Part shown: positions 42,192-51,043 of the stretch, in pieces
How positions within the stretch are numbered: the first letter of the stretch is position 1
Layout of the letters: each line of letters starts with the position of its first letter
Assembly: GCA_041751095.1 (NCBI GenBank)
Contig: JBGSYC010000200.1
Span: forward strand, 16,954-80,953
Reading direction: 5' to 3'
Length of the DNA: 64,000 bases
Source: JADCRZ01 sp041751095
GTDB taxonomy: Bacteria > Bacteroidota > Bacteroidia > Chitinophagales > Chitinophagaceae
The notes under the pieces: generated by a model
Database searches by the model: none
Told to the model about the DNA's origin: nothing
What the model saw: only the letters and a program-made list of their open reading frames with translations
Made by a program: the position numbers and the translations under genes

Positions 42192-43100
42192 ATGATCAAA
42201 ATCCCCCCTTATCTTAAAAAAGGTGATACCATCGGCCTTGTTTGCCCGGCCGGATTTATGCCACCAGAGAAGATGCAAACGTGTGTTGCCGTTTTACAGA
42301 GCTGGGGTTATAAAGTAAAGACAGGGGCCACCATGGAAAGCCGTTCGGAGAATTGTTTTTCCGGTACAGACGAAGAGCGGCTGAAAGATCTTCAGCAGCA
42401 GCTTGATGACGATGAAGTAAAAGCAATCTTATGTGCAAGGGGCGGCTATGGCGTTGGCCGGATCATTGACAAGCTCGATTTTTCATTGTTTAAAAAGAAG
42501 CCCAAATGGATTACCGGGTTCAGCGATATAACGGTTTTGCACTTGCATATTTATGCAAACTTTAAAATTGCCTGCCTGCACGCCCCCATGGCTGCAGCTT
42601 TTAATGATGATCAGTTTAAAAACCCGTATGTGCAGTCATTGCGGAAAGCGCTTTCCGGAAAAAAAGCAAGATACCAGTGCGGGCCACACAAATTCAATTC
42701 AAAAGGAGAAGCGGTAGGCGAACTTGTGGGAGGCAACCTGTCGTTGTTCACCCATCTTACCGGCACGGCGTCAGACTGTAAAACAAAAGGAAAGATACTT
42801 TTCCTCGAAGACATTGGTGAATACCTTTATAACGTCGACCGGATGTTCCATCAGCTAAAACGCAGCGGAAAATTAAGCAGGCTTGCAGGATTGATCATCG
42901 GTGGATTTACAGATATGAAAGACACTGAACGCCCTTTTGGCAAAAGTGTTTACGGTATCATTCACGATCTGATCAAAGAGTTTGATTACCCGGTATGTTT
43001 CAATTTCCCGGTGAGCCACGGCAGGGAAAATTACGCATTGAAAGTTGGCGTAGGATATAAACTGCGGGTGGGTAAAAATAAAGTGTTCCTTGAAGAATGA
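42192..43100 (+). CDS. LD-carboxypeptidase (peptidase S66), cytoplasmic form
   Basis: This 302-residue paralogue of the preceding gene lacks any signal peptide and so resembles classical cytoplasmic LdcA. It retains GLVCPAGFM, CARGGYGVGRIID, GFSDITVLH (nucleophile), LFLEDIGEYLYNVDRM (Glu) and FPVSHGRENYALKVG (His; the usual FPVGH has Ser for Gly). The pair arose by tandem duplication, probably splitting periplasmic and cytoplasmic muropeptide trimming. Confidence 0.9.
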   Translation: MIKIPPYLKKGDTIGLVCPAGFMPPEKMQTCVAVLQSWGYKVKTGATMESRSENCFSGTDEERLKDLQQQLDDDEVKAILCARGGYGVGRIIDKLDFSLFKKKPKWITGFSDITVLHLHIYANFKIACLHAPMAAAFNDDQFKNPYVQSLRKALSGKKARYQCGPHKFNSKGEAVGELVGGNLSLFTHLTGTASDCKTKGKILFLEDIGEYLYNVDRMFHQLKRSGKLSRLAGLIIGGFTDMKDTERPFGKSVYGIIHDLIKEFDYPVCFNFPVSHGRENYALKVGVGYKLRVGKNKVFLEE

Positions 43101-43137
43101 TTAAGGCTGCAACGGTTACCATCGGGCATGTACCGGT

Positions 43138-43947
43138 TCACGGAAGATTCAATAATGAATCAATCACGCGGGGCACCTCCGGGAAAGTATACAGGTTATT
43201 ATGTTTTCCTCCTTTCAGCGTATATAGTTTGTCATTTGGTTTTAAGAACGGTTTTAACTTTATAGAGTTCCGGTATGCTATGGTGCGGTCATTTGTGCCA
43301 TGAAAAATAATCACCGGATCGGTTACTTTCGGTAAATATTTATAGGTGGGGAACTGCAGGCGTATCATGCGGTCAACCGGGAACACAGGGGCGTAATACC
43401 CGATCACTGCAGGCATGCTGTAGTAAGGCGTTTCCAGCACCAGGAAGCGGCAATTCCTTACCGAAGCAAGCTGCGCCGCAATGCCTGTTCCCAACGATTT
43501 TCCGTAAATAACTATCCGGTCGGGAGAAAATTTTGTCCGGGCCAGCCTGTACATGATCAGTGACCATTCGTATACCAGGTTTTCTGAAAAGGTACCGGTG
43601 CTTTTGCCGTAGCCGGGGTAATCGATCATCCAAACTTCATAACCCGACCTGGTGTAATAGGGCACAAATTTCTCATACCGTGATATGTTTGTGCGGTTGC
43701 CATGAAAGTATAAAAGAACGCCCCTGGTATTTTTATTAGTCGTGGGAAACTGGACTATGTTGATATTTGTTTTCGAGTCATAAGGAATGTTCAGCTCGTT
43801 AAAAGGCAGCCCAAAACGGAAATGATAATCTCTTGAAAGTTTAACCGGTCTGAGAATGATATATTCCTGCAGAAGATATATGGCAAGCCCCGTTACACAA
43901 TAGATAACGGCAAATATCTTCATGAAGCGGATCATCCTCGTTTTCAT
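43138..43947 (-). CDS. Alpha/beta hydrolase, membrane-anchored
   Basis: This 269-residue hydrolase has an N-terminal transmembrane segment (FMKIFAVIYCVTGLAIYLL) and the fold landmarks YFHGNRTNISRY (oxyanion hole), the nucleophile elbow YGKSLGTG, IIFHGTNDRTIAY (acid) and LKGGKHNNL (histidine). It is of the BEM46/ABHD13-like type, with unknown substrate. It starts two bases after the stop of a paralogue, so the two form an operon. Confidence 0.85.
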   Translation of the reverse strand: MKTRMIRFMKIFAVIYCVTGLAIYLLQEYIILRPVKLSRDYHFRFGLPFNELNIPYDSKTNINIVQFPTTNKNTRGVLLYFHGNRTNISRYEKFVPYYTRSGYEVWMIDYPGYGKSTGTFSENLVYEWSLIMYRLARTKFSPDRIVIYGKSLGTGIAAQLASVRNCRFLVLETPYYSMPAVIGYYAPVFPVDRMIRLQFPTYKYLPKVTDPVIIFHGTNDRTIAYRNSIKLKPFLKPNDKLYTLKGGKHNNLYTFPEVPRVIDSLLNLP

Positions 43948-43949
43948 GC

Positions 43950-44738
43950 TTAATACTTTAAAATATCCCTGATAAGATTGTGGTATTCCGGAAACGAAGG
44001 CAGGTTATTGTGCCCTCCTCCCTCAATCCGGATGAGTGTGATTTTACGGGGGTTAATGGCCTGCAGCTTTTCACTGTGTGAGATCGGGATTAGCCAGTCT
44101 TTGGTTCCATGGATAATATAGGTGTGGCAATTCACGTGCCTGATCCATTTGTCTGTGCGCAGATGATACCGCAAAACCCAATTTACCGGTAATACAGGTA
44201 AAAAGCGTTCCACTACTTTTTGAAAGCTATAGTATGGAGCGTCAAGGATTAGGTATCGGGGACTGTTGTCGGATGCTATTTTCGCTGCAAAACCGCTGCC
44301 GATGCTCCTGCCATAAACAATGATGTGATGCTGGTGATATTGCGCCATCAGGGTATCATAAACAAATTGCATGTCATTCAGCATCTTCTTTTCACTGCGT
44401 TTGCCCGTGCTCTTCCCAAAACCACGGTAATCCACCAGCAACACATCGTAATCGTACCGGTAAAAATCTTTGGCATACCTGGCCCACCCTTTTATGCTGC
44501 GTGAGTTTCCGTGAAAATATAATATGAGTCCCTGAGGCTGGGGACGGTAAAAGTGAAGGCCGTTTATACTAACTCCCTGTTCTACCTCAAAAAACAATTC
44601 TTTAAACGGCACATCGTATTCAAATTTAAAATCTGCACGAAGTTTTTCAGGTTTAAAAATAAATTTATCCTGTAAGAGGTAGGCCACAATGATCAGCCCG
44701 GCGTACGCGGCGAGAATGTAGAGAATCGCAGAGTCCAA
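43950..44738 (-). CDS. Alpha/beta hydrolase, membrane-anchored
   Basis: This 262-residue paralogue of the next gene has an N-terminal membrane anchor (LYILAAYAGLIIVAYLL), then YFHGNSRSIKGWARY, DYRGFGKSTGK, the nucleophile elbow YGRSIGSG, the acid region IIHGTKDWLIP and the histidine in EGGGHNNLPSF. It is BEM46-like, with unknown substrate. It is the first gene of the pair; a 17-bp inverted repeat about 50 bp upstream may be its operator. Confidence 0.85.
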   Translation of the reverse strand: MDSAILYILAAYAGLIIVAYLLQDKFIFKPEKLRADFKFEYDVPFKELFFEVEQGVSINGLHFYRPQPQGLILYFHGNSRSIKGWARYAKDFYRYDYDVLLVDYRGFGKSTGKRSEKKMLNDMQFVYDTLMAQYHQHHIIVYGRSIGSGFAAKIASDNSPRYLILDAPYYSFQKVVERFLPVLPVNWVLRYHLRTDKWIRHVNCHTYIIHGTKDWLIPISHSEKLQAINPRKITLIRIEGGGHNNLPSFPEYHNLIRDILKY

Positions 44739-44785
44739 TAAAAGTTGGAGGTTTTAGGTTCCAAGGTATCTAAATACTGGGATTT

Positions 44786-44802
44786 TCAACATTGAATGTT
44801 GA
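44786..44802. promoter_or_regulatory. 17-bp inverted repeat upstream of the hydrolase pair
   Basis: TCAACATT-G-AATGTTGA has perfect 8-bp arms around one central base, 48 bp upstream of the first hydrolase ATG. It looks like a dimeric repressor site. It lies within the 140-bp kup-hydrolase spacer. Confidence 0.4.
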
Positions 44803-44878
44803 TAAATAGGTTGTTGAGATAAATAATTAAGTAGATCAGGAAAATACCGTTTCTCCTGCAGGTATTTGTGGCAGATAA

Positions 44879-46912
44879 TTATTCCTCGAATACATCCACG
44901 CGTTTTAATCTGATGCTTGAGACAGGAGAAACGATCAGGGGGAATTTTTCAATAGTTATATTAGATGGATCTAAGCCAAAGCCTCTTTCTTCGGATAATG
45001 ACCAATCCTTGATCCAGAAATGTAATTTCATCACGATCCGTTCGAGGAACGGAAGCTCATTGTCCTGGCTCAGATATTTTTCCATGACAATAAACTGAAA
45101 GTCCCCAACAACATTATTCCGTTCAAGGCTTTCATAGCGGCTTGTGATATTCACTTCATTATTTATTACAAGGTCTTCCACCACTTTCCTGAACAGCAGG
45201 TTGATTTTTGGTTCCATCCTGAAACCAAGCCTGAATTCCACCCGTATAATATCATTTGGGATAATATGGTCTACACTGTATTCACAGGTATATGGCTCAT
45301 CAAGTGTATCAACATGTACAAACCAGTAAATGTCTGCCCTTTTGGGCTTTCTGTTCAGGATCGAGTAAATGATCTTGTGTTCAATTTCCTTTGGATTGTT
45401 GGCGCTCGTTAAATACACAAGGTGAGTAGCGTATTTTGGAACTGTTCTGTCGTTGCTTAGCTCCTGGATCTGGGGAATGTAATGTTCGAGCCGCACAAAT
45501 TCCACGTACCGGTTCTTGATCTTCCGGCTCCTGTACCAGATATACATCACCATGAACATCAGGCCCCCCAGCAGTAAAGTAATATAACCACCCGTGACAA
45601 ATTTCTGTAATAATGCAATCAGGTAGGCTATTTCGATGATAAGATATCCTACCAGAAAACAATAGATCAGGACCGGTTTCACCCTCCTGGAAACAAGATA
45701 ATTGGCGAATAACAAGGTAGTTGCAAGCATGGTAACAATAATGGCCAGTCCGTAAGCCGATTCCATCCTGGAGGTCTCACGAAAGTGCAATACCACGAAT
45801 ACACAACCTATAAAGAGCATTAAATTTATGCTCGGAATAAACAATTGCCCCTTTTCTTCACTTGGATAGCGCACTTTAAGCTTCGGCCATAAATTAAGTC
45901 GCATTGCTTCACCGATAAGGGTAAACGAGCCGGTGATCATCGCCTGACTGGCGATGATTGCGGCACTTGTCGCTATTACAACGCCGATTATGATAAACCA
46001 GTGCGGCATCAGGTCATAAAAGGCATTGATACCCAGCTGCGCTTTTAATTCAGGCGTGATAAGCAAATTGTTGTGGTGAGACAGCAATGAGGCTCCCTGC
46101 CCGAAGTAGTTCAATAACAGGCATGTTTTAACATAGATCCAGGAAACCCGGATATTACCCCGGCCGCAATGTCCAAGGTCGCTGTATAAAGCTTCGGCGC
46201 CGGTGGTACAAAGAAACACCATGCCAAGCAGCCAGAACCCTTCGGGATAAGTGATCAGAAATTGCAAAGCATAATAGGGGCTAATGGCTTTAAATATGGA
46301 CAGGTCGTCGAATATGTGAACTATACCCAGTATGGCCAGCATTGTAAACCAGACAGACATTACCGGTCCAAACATTTTCCCGATCGCTCCGGTTCCGAAT
46401 TGCTGAAAAAAGAAAAAGATGGTTAATATGGTAAGAACCATATACACGATCATGTTTTGGGAAAGATTGCGAAGTGTGGGTAAAACTTTTAATCCCTCGA
46501 TGGCAGACGTGATTGAAATTGGCGGGGTGATAATACCATCGGCGAGCAAAGCAGCGCCCCCGATCATTGCAGGAATCACAAGCCACTTTTTCTGACGCCG
46601 AACGAGTGCATACAAAGCAAAAGTTCCTCCTTCGCCCTTGTTGTCTGCACGTAACACCAACATTACATATTTAATGGTTGTCTGTAAGGTCAGGGTCCAG
46701 ATAATAAGGGAAAGGGTTCCGATAATCAGCTGTTCGTTCACAACCCTGCCGGCGATGATAGAATTAAATACATATAAAGGTGAAGTGCCGATATCTCCAT
46801 AAATAATTCCTAAAGCAACCAACAGGCCGGCTGAAGTTACTTTGTTAAGATTCTTGCCCACAATTAAGTGATGTTTTAAATTTGCCCAAGGCATGTTCCT
46901 AAATGACAACAT
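44879..46912 (-). CDS. kup: KUP family potassium uptake transporter
   Basis: Kup is a proton-coupled low-affinity potassium importer. The 677-residue protein begins with the family signature LVALGIIYGDIGTSPLYVFN, has about twelve transmembrane helices with DNKGEGGTFALYALVRR, GIITPPISITSAIEGL and TTGAEALYSDLGHCG, and a cytoplasmic C-terminal domain from about residue 450. An ATG six codons inside would fit better with the predicted promoter, which lies only 15 bp from the first ATG. Confidence 0.94.
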   Translation of the reverse strand: MLSFRNMPWANLKHHLIVGKNLNKVTSAGLLVALGIIYGDIGTSPLYVFNSIIAGRVVNEQLIIGTLSLIIWTLTLQTTIKYVMLVLRADNKGEGGTFALYALVRRQKKWLVIPAMIGGAALLADGIITPPISITSAIEGLKVLPTLRNLSQNMIVYMVLTILTIFFFFQQFGTGAIGKMFGPVMSVWFTMLAILGIVHIFDDLSIFKAISPYYALQFLITYPEGFWLLGMVFLCTTGAEALYSDLGHCGRGNIRVSWIYVKTCLLLNYFGQGASLLSHHNNLLITPELKAQLGINAFYDLMPHWFIIIGVVIATSAAIIASQAMITGSFTLIGEAMRLNLWPKLKVRYPSEEKGQLFIPSINLMLFIGCVFVVLHFRETSRMESAYGLAIIVTMLATTLLFANYLVSRRVKPVLIYCFLVGYLIIEIAYLIALLQKFVTGGYITLLLGGLMFMVMYIWYRSRKIKNRYVEFVRLEHYIPQIQELSNDRTVPKYATHLVYLTSANNPKEIEHKIIYSILNRKPKRADIYWFVHVDTLDEPYTCEYSVDHIIPNDIIRVEFRLGFRMEPKINLLFRKVVEDLVINNEVNITSRYESLERNNVVGDFQFIVMEKYLSQDNELPFLERIVMKLHFWIKDWSLSEERGFGLDPSNITIEKFPLIVSPVSSIRLKRVDVFEE

Positions 46913-46926
46913 GCCGCTTACGCGTA

Positions 46927-46934
46927 CAAAGGTA
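46927..46934 (-). promoter_or_regulatory. -7 element of kup
   Basis: Minus-strand TACCTTTG matches TAnnTTTG exactly. Transcription would begin about 8 nt before the first ATG or 26 nt before the ATG at codon 7. No TTG is seen at the -33 position. Confidence 0.38.
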
Positions 46935-47050
46935 TAAGGAAATAACGTTCGTGAGTTTTTTTTGTCTGCAGCGGTAAGAGTCTGATTTCCTGTTGAAATA
47001 CTGTTAAATCTACTGTTTATGGCAGTTCATGTGATCTTAAGTATTTCTCC

Positions 47051-47079
47051 TTTGTTAAATGTGGAATATGCCTAATTTG
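47051..47079 (+). promoter_or_regulatory. Candidate promoter of the 509-aa secreted protein
   Basis: TTTG (47051-47054) is followed after 18 nt by TAATTTG (47073-47079), a near-consensus Bacteroidota -33/-7 pair with one base missing from the -7 spacer. It lies about 40 bp upstream of the ATG at 47119. Confidence 0.38.
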
Positions 47080-47118
47080 GCGGCATGATGATTGGATAAA
47101 ATATCAATATCTCTCTAT

Positions 47119-48648
47119 ATGAACAGGAAGTTGTTATACGTAATATATCTGTTGATTCTGTCTACTGCTGCCTTCTCCCAGGCGCCCCGCATACAATACT
47201 CAATTCCGGAACGGGAGGATTCAAGGAGAACAGAATTTGAGGTGATCGGAAAAATTTCCGGCAATTATCTTGTCTATAAAAGCAATCGCAATGATCACGA
47301 TATCTGCGTTTATGACAATGAGATGAAACTAAAGGAAAGAGTTCGGCTTGGCGAATCGGAGCGCTGGATAAATGTTGACTTTATCGCCTATCCCGACCAT
47401 TTTTACATGATCTACCAGTATCAGAAAAGAAACACGTTGTATTGTGTGGGAGAGAAATACGATGGCAATGGCAAAATAATAGGGCAGCCCGTTAACCTTG
47501 ATACTACCCATATTGGGTTTGCTGCCAGCAATAAGGTTTACACCACCATCAACAGTGAAGACAAGAAGAAGATCATGATCTTTAAGATAAATAACAGGAA
47601 TCAAAAGATGTTCTATTTTACTACTTTGCTGTTCAATGATCAACTGGAGTTGCTCGGCAGAAACCGTCTTGGCATTCCGATGGAGGAAAGAAACGATTAT
47701 TTTACCGACTTTCTGCTGAGCAACGAAGGTGATCTTATCTTTGGCAAGTTCAGGCGAAGCCCGAACAGCGATCTTATTTCCAAAGTGATGATGGTGATCA
47801 AGACGCCGGAGGCAATTGAGTTTTCCGTGAAAGAGGTAGAAACCAGAAAGCTGATTCTGGATGAGCTGAAGCTTAAAGTGGACAATTCTAATAAAAGAAT
47901 TTTATTGAACGCACTGTATTACAGGCAGAGGCGCGGCAATATCGAAGGATTATATTCTTTACGCTGGGATAAGGAAAAGAACGAGAAAATAAACGACAGC
48001 CTTGTTGTTTTCAATGAAGATCTCCGAGCGTTGGGAAAAAGTTCCGAAGGCAATAAAAAAGTCGCTTTTAACGACTACTACATCAAAAACATCATAACCC
48101 GCAAAGACGGAGGATACCTTGTCGTCGGAGAGTCCTTATATTCTACCTCAAGGGGCAATACTTTCAACCGTTGGAATTATCTCAACTGGGGAAATCCATG
48201 GTCTTCCCCCATTGATTATTACTACTGGTCACCTGCATATAGCAGCCCCTGGTACATGCCCTGGAACAGGTTCGGTAATACAGGGTTGACCAGGTATTAT
48301 GCTGAAAACGTTATGTTGCTGTCATTCAACAAAGATGGCGGTCTTGAATGGAGCAATATTATCAACAAGAGCCAGTATGACGATGAAACTGATAACAATA
48401 TATCTTTCCAGATCATGAACACCGGTTCGGAAATTCATTTCCTGTTTAATCAATATGAACGCCGCACATTACTTCTTAATGATCAGAGCCTTACTCCGGA
48501 TGGCAAGGTAATGCGCAATCCGACATTAAAAAATCTGGACAAGGGTTATGAATTCATGCCGCGCTTTGGCAAGCAGGTAAGTGCCCGCCAGATCATTATT
48601 CCCTGTCTTTACAGAAATTACCTCTGCTTTGCTAAAATAGATTTTTAG
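47119..48648 (+). CDS. Secreted protein of unknown function
   Basis: I do not recognise this 509-residue protein. From the ATG at 47119 it has a signal peptide (MNRKLLYVIYLLILSTAAFS); an ATG nine codons upstream would bury it. The rest is beta-rich without membrane segments, with repeated strand pairs that could form a propeller-like fold (YLVYKSNRNDHDICVYDNEM; GGYLVVGESLYST), and a Trp/Tyr/Pro-rich patch (YYYWSPAYSSPWYMPWNRF). A membrane protein follows 14 bp later and is probably co-expressed. Confidence 0.7.
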   Translation: MNRKLLYVIYLLILSTAAFSQAPRIQYSIPEREDSRRTEFEVIGKISGNYLVYKSNRNDHDICVYDNEMKLKERVRLGESERWINVDFIAYPDHFYMIYQYQKRNTLYCVGEKYDGNGKIIGQPVNLDTTHIGFAASNKVYTTINSEDKKKIMIFKINNRNQKMFYFTTLLFNDQLELLGRNRLGIPMEERNDYFTDFLLSNEGDLIFGKFRRSPNSDLISKVMMVIKTPEAIEFSVKEVETRKLILDELKLKVDNSNKRILLNALYYRQRRGNIEGLYSLRWDKEKNEKINDSLVVFNEDLRALGKSSEGNKKVAFNDYYIKNIITRKDGGYLVVGESLYSTSRGNTFNRWNYLNWGNPWSSPIDYYYWSPAYSSPWYMPWNRFGNTGLTRYYAENVMLLSFNKDGGLEWSNIINKSQYDDETDNNISFQIMNTGSEIHFLFNQYERRTLLLNDQSLTPDGKVMRNPTLKNLDKGYEFMPRFGKQVSARQIIIPCLYRNYLCFAKIDF

Positions 48649-48662
48649 TAATAGATTGCAAG

Positions 48663-49643
48663 GTGATCGGTATTTTCAAACAAAAAAATCCTGGAAATGC
48701 GCTGCTTTTGCTGCTGTATGGGCTCGTTCTGAAATTTCATTTGTTTATTCAACCTGTTAAGCCTTTGCGCTCTCAGGGGGATAACTACTTGTATGAATTG
48801 ATTCTCAGGTTTTTAGAACCGGTTACTGAACACGCACCGGTTATTTTTTCCATTATTGCCTTTCTTTTATTTTTCACACAGGCAACCTTACTCAACCGCA
48901 TAACGAATTCCCTAAAGATACTGCCAAAGCCGAATTACCTCGTCGGGATGTCTTTCATGCTGGTTACCTCATTGATGAAAGAGTGGAACGGATTTTCAGC
49001 CCCTTTGCTTGTTAATTCGCTGATGATCTGGATATGGTACCGTATGATCGGGTTATACGGGCACAATAACCCCAAAACTTCGCTGTACAATGTTGCCGTT
49101 TTAGTAGGTTTATTGTCTTTATTGTACAGCCCGGCAATATCATTTGTTTTGTTGCTGGTACTGGCATTATTGATCACAAGGCCGCTGCAGTTAACTGAAT
49201 GGATGGTAGCATTGCTTGGGCTGCTTACACCTTATTACTTCCTGTTTGTTGTATTGTTTCTAACTGATCAATGGGATATCCAAAAAGTGATCCCCTACGT
49301 CTCCTTTCACCTTCCTGAATTACCTTCTTCATTGTGGGTTACCGGCGCCATCGTATTATTGGTTACCCCATTTATTTCCGGTGGCTATTTGGTGCAGAAC
49401 AATCTTAACAAAATGCTGATCCAGGTGCGTAAGGCATGGAGCCTGCTGTTATCGTTTCTGCTTGTTTCATTGTTAATTATTCTTTTGAATCCTGACAGCG
49501 GTCACCTGCACTGGATGCTGATGGCGGTGCCCCTTGCCGCATTTCACGGAGCTACTTATTATTTTATCGCATCGCGTTACTTAGCTTTGGTTCTGCACTG
49601 GATTACATTTATTTTTGCCATACTGCTTAACTATTACACGTGA
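48663..49643 (+). CDS. Integral membrane protein, DUF6427-like
   Basis: This 326-residue protein has about nine hydrophobic helices and starts with GTG (MIGIFKQKNPGNALLLLLYG), the N-terminal style of the Bacteroidota DUF6427 family, whose members often lie next to purine or cell-envelope genes. No catalytic residues can be named. It is placed 14 bp after a secreted protein and 33 bp before purQ, so these genes probably share a transcript. Confidence 0.7.
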   Translation: MIGIFKQKNPGNALLLLLYGLVLKFHLFIQPVKPLRSQGDNYLYELILRFLEPVTEHAPVIFSIIAFLLFFTQATLLNRITNSLKILPKPNYLVGMSFMLVTSLMKEWNGFSAPLLVNSLMIWIWYRMIGLYGHNNPKTSLYNVAVLVGLLSLLYSPAISFVLLLVLALLITRPLQLTEWMVALLGLLTPYYFLFVVLFLTDQWDIQKVIPYVSFHLPELPSSLWVTGAIVLLVTPFISGGYLVQNNLNKMLIQVRKAWSLLLSFLLVSLLIILLNPDSGHLHWMLMAVPLAAFHGATYYFIASRYLALVLHWITFIFAILLNYYT

Positions 49644-49676
49644 TACACACCTGGTAACTTTAAACTTATTATAAGC

Positions 49677-50357
49677 ATGAAATTCGGTGTCGTTGTTTTT
49701 CCCGGTTCAAACTGTGACAGAGACATGCATGATGCCTTACATCATGGGCTAAATCAGGAAGTCATTATGCTATGGCACAAAGAAAAAGATTTGAGTATGT
49801 TCTCGGTGAATGATTGCCTTGTGTTGCCCGGCGGATTTTCGTTTGGAGATTATTTAAGATGCGGCGCCATAGCCCGGTTCAGCCCTATGATGCAGAGCGT
49901 TATCGAATTTGCACAAAAAGGCGGCAGGGTTTTAGGCATCTGCAACGGCTTTCAGATCCTTTGCGAATCGCATTTATTGCCCGGAGTGTTGCTTCGAAAT
50001 AGTAACCAGCAATTTATCTGCAGAAATGTTTTCCTCGCCGGCGCCGGTTCTGATGCAAAAGCCCTGAAAATACCCGTTGCTCACGGGGAGGGCCGGTACT
50101 ATGCGGATGAAAAAACGCTTGACGGCCTGGAAACCGCAGGCCAGGTCATCTATCGGTATTGTGATCAATCCGGAAACGTTACCCCGGAATCCAATTACAA
50201 CGGCTCCATGCGTAATATTGCCGGGATATGTAACAGGGAACGGAACGTTTTTGGGATGATGCCTCATCCGGAGAGGGCAAGTTCAAGCGCCCTGGGAAAC
50301 ACCGACGGCAAAACTGTCCTGAGAACCCTTCTCATGAACCAGCATGCGGTTATTTGA
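49677..50357 (+). CDS. purQ: Phosphoribosylformylglycinamidine synthase, glutaminase subunit
   Basis: PurQ supplies ammonia from glutamine for FGAM synthesis in purine biosynthesis. The 226-residue class I amidotransferase starts MKFGVVVFPGSNCDRDMHDA and shows LVLPGGFSFGDYLRCGAIAR, the nucleophile cysteine in GICNGFQIL, PVAHGEGRYYAD and the catalytic histidine in MPHPERA. The synthetase (purL) and purS partners are not adjacent. Confidence 0.95.
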   Translation: MKFGVVVFPGSNCDRDMHDALHHGLNQEVIMLWHKEKDLSMFSVNDCLVLPGGFSFGDYLRCGAIARFSPMMQSVIEFAQKGGRVLGICNGFQILCESHLLPGVLLRNSNQQFICRNVFLAGAGSDAKALKIPVAHGEGRYYADEKTLDGLETAGQVIYRYCDQSGNVTPESNYNGSMRNIAGICNRERNVFGMMPHPERASSSALGNTDGKTVLRTLLMNQHAVI

Positions 50358-50524
50358 GGTATTTGTTTCATAGGAGAATGATGCCGTCTGAAGCCTGAGC
50401 ACTTAACGTCGGCAACTTCCCGGCTTTGCAGGCCCTCATGATCGCCCGACGGCAACTTTATGTTATTCTTTGCAACCGATGTCGGACATTTGCATGGCTT
50501 CATTAAACATAATCTTCTTTTAGA

Positions 50525-50980
50525 ATGAAATTAGTATTACTCTGTTTTTCTTTCCTTGTGTGTGGTGTTGTTTCCCAGGCTCAGTCCGACAGAATGGTCA
50601 AATGGAATTATTCGGTTAATAAAATAGCAGACAAGACGTATGAAGTGCACATGACCGCTAACATAAGCGGTAATTATCATTTATACGCCCAGCACGTTGG
50701 TGTTGAAGGGCCTCTTCCCACCACCTTTACTTTTGCTAAAAATCCACTGATTACCTTAAACGGGAATGTAAAGGAAAAAGGAAAAATGATTAAGAAGTTT
50801 GAAAGCGCCTGGAGCGGTAATGTAAGCTATTACGAAAAGACTGTTGATTTCATCCAAACGGTGACCTTAAAGGCAAATGTTAAAACCAATCTTGCCGGAA
50901 AAGTAGAATTTATGGTGTGTGATGAAGAAAAATGCCTGCCCCCTGGTGACGTTGAAATTAAAGTTAACATTGGCGGATAA
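50525..50980 (+). CDS. Periplasmic DsbD-type alpha domain, stand-alone
   Basis: This 151-residue secreted protein has a signal peptide (cleavage near VSQAQ). It resembles the N-terminal immunoglobulin-like domain of DsbD, which hands electrons to periplasmic partners. The redox pair is retained as C132 and C137 in FMVCDEEKCLPPGDVEIKV, the family's CD..KCLPP motif. The next gene encodes a full DsbD whose own alpha domain has lost these cysteines, so this small protein is likely its functional partner. A hairpin terminator lies between them. Confidence 0.78.
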   Translation: MKLVLLCFSFLVCGVVSQAQSDRMVKWNYSVNKIADKTYEVHMTANISGNYHLYAQHVGVEGPLPTTFTFAKNPLITLNGNVKEKGKMIKKFESAWSGNVSYYEKTVDFIQTVTLKANVKTNLAGKVEFMVCDEEKCLPPGDVEIKVNIGG

Positions 50981-51003
50981 TCACTGAAACAAACACCTGA
51001 ACG

Positions 51004-51034
51004 AAAAAGAGTTCCTGCCGATAGAACTTTTTTT
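51004..51034 (+). terminator. Hairpin with T-run between the two DsbD-like genes
   Basis: AAAAAGAGTTC pairs with GAACTTTTTTT (one G-T pair) around a 9-base loop, ending in a T-run 10 bp before the dsbD start. It looks like an intrinsic terminator or attenuator, so the upstream small gene may be expressed above the level of dsbD. Confidence 0.6.
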
Positions 51035-51043
51035 AAAATCTTG

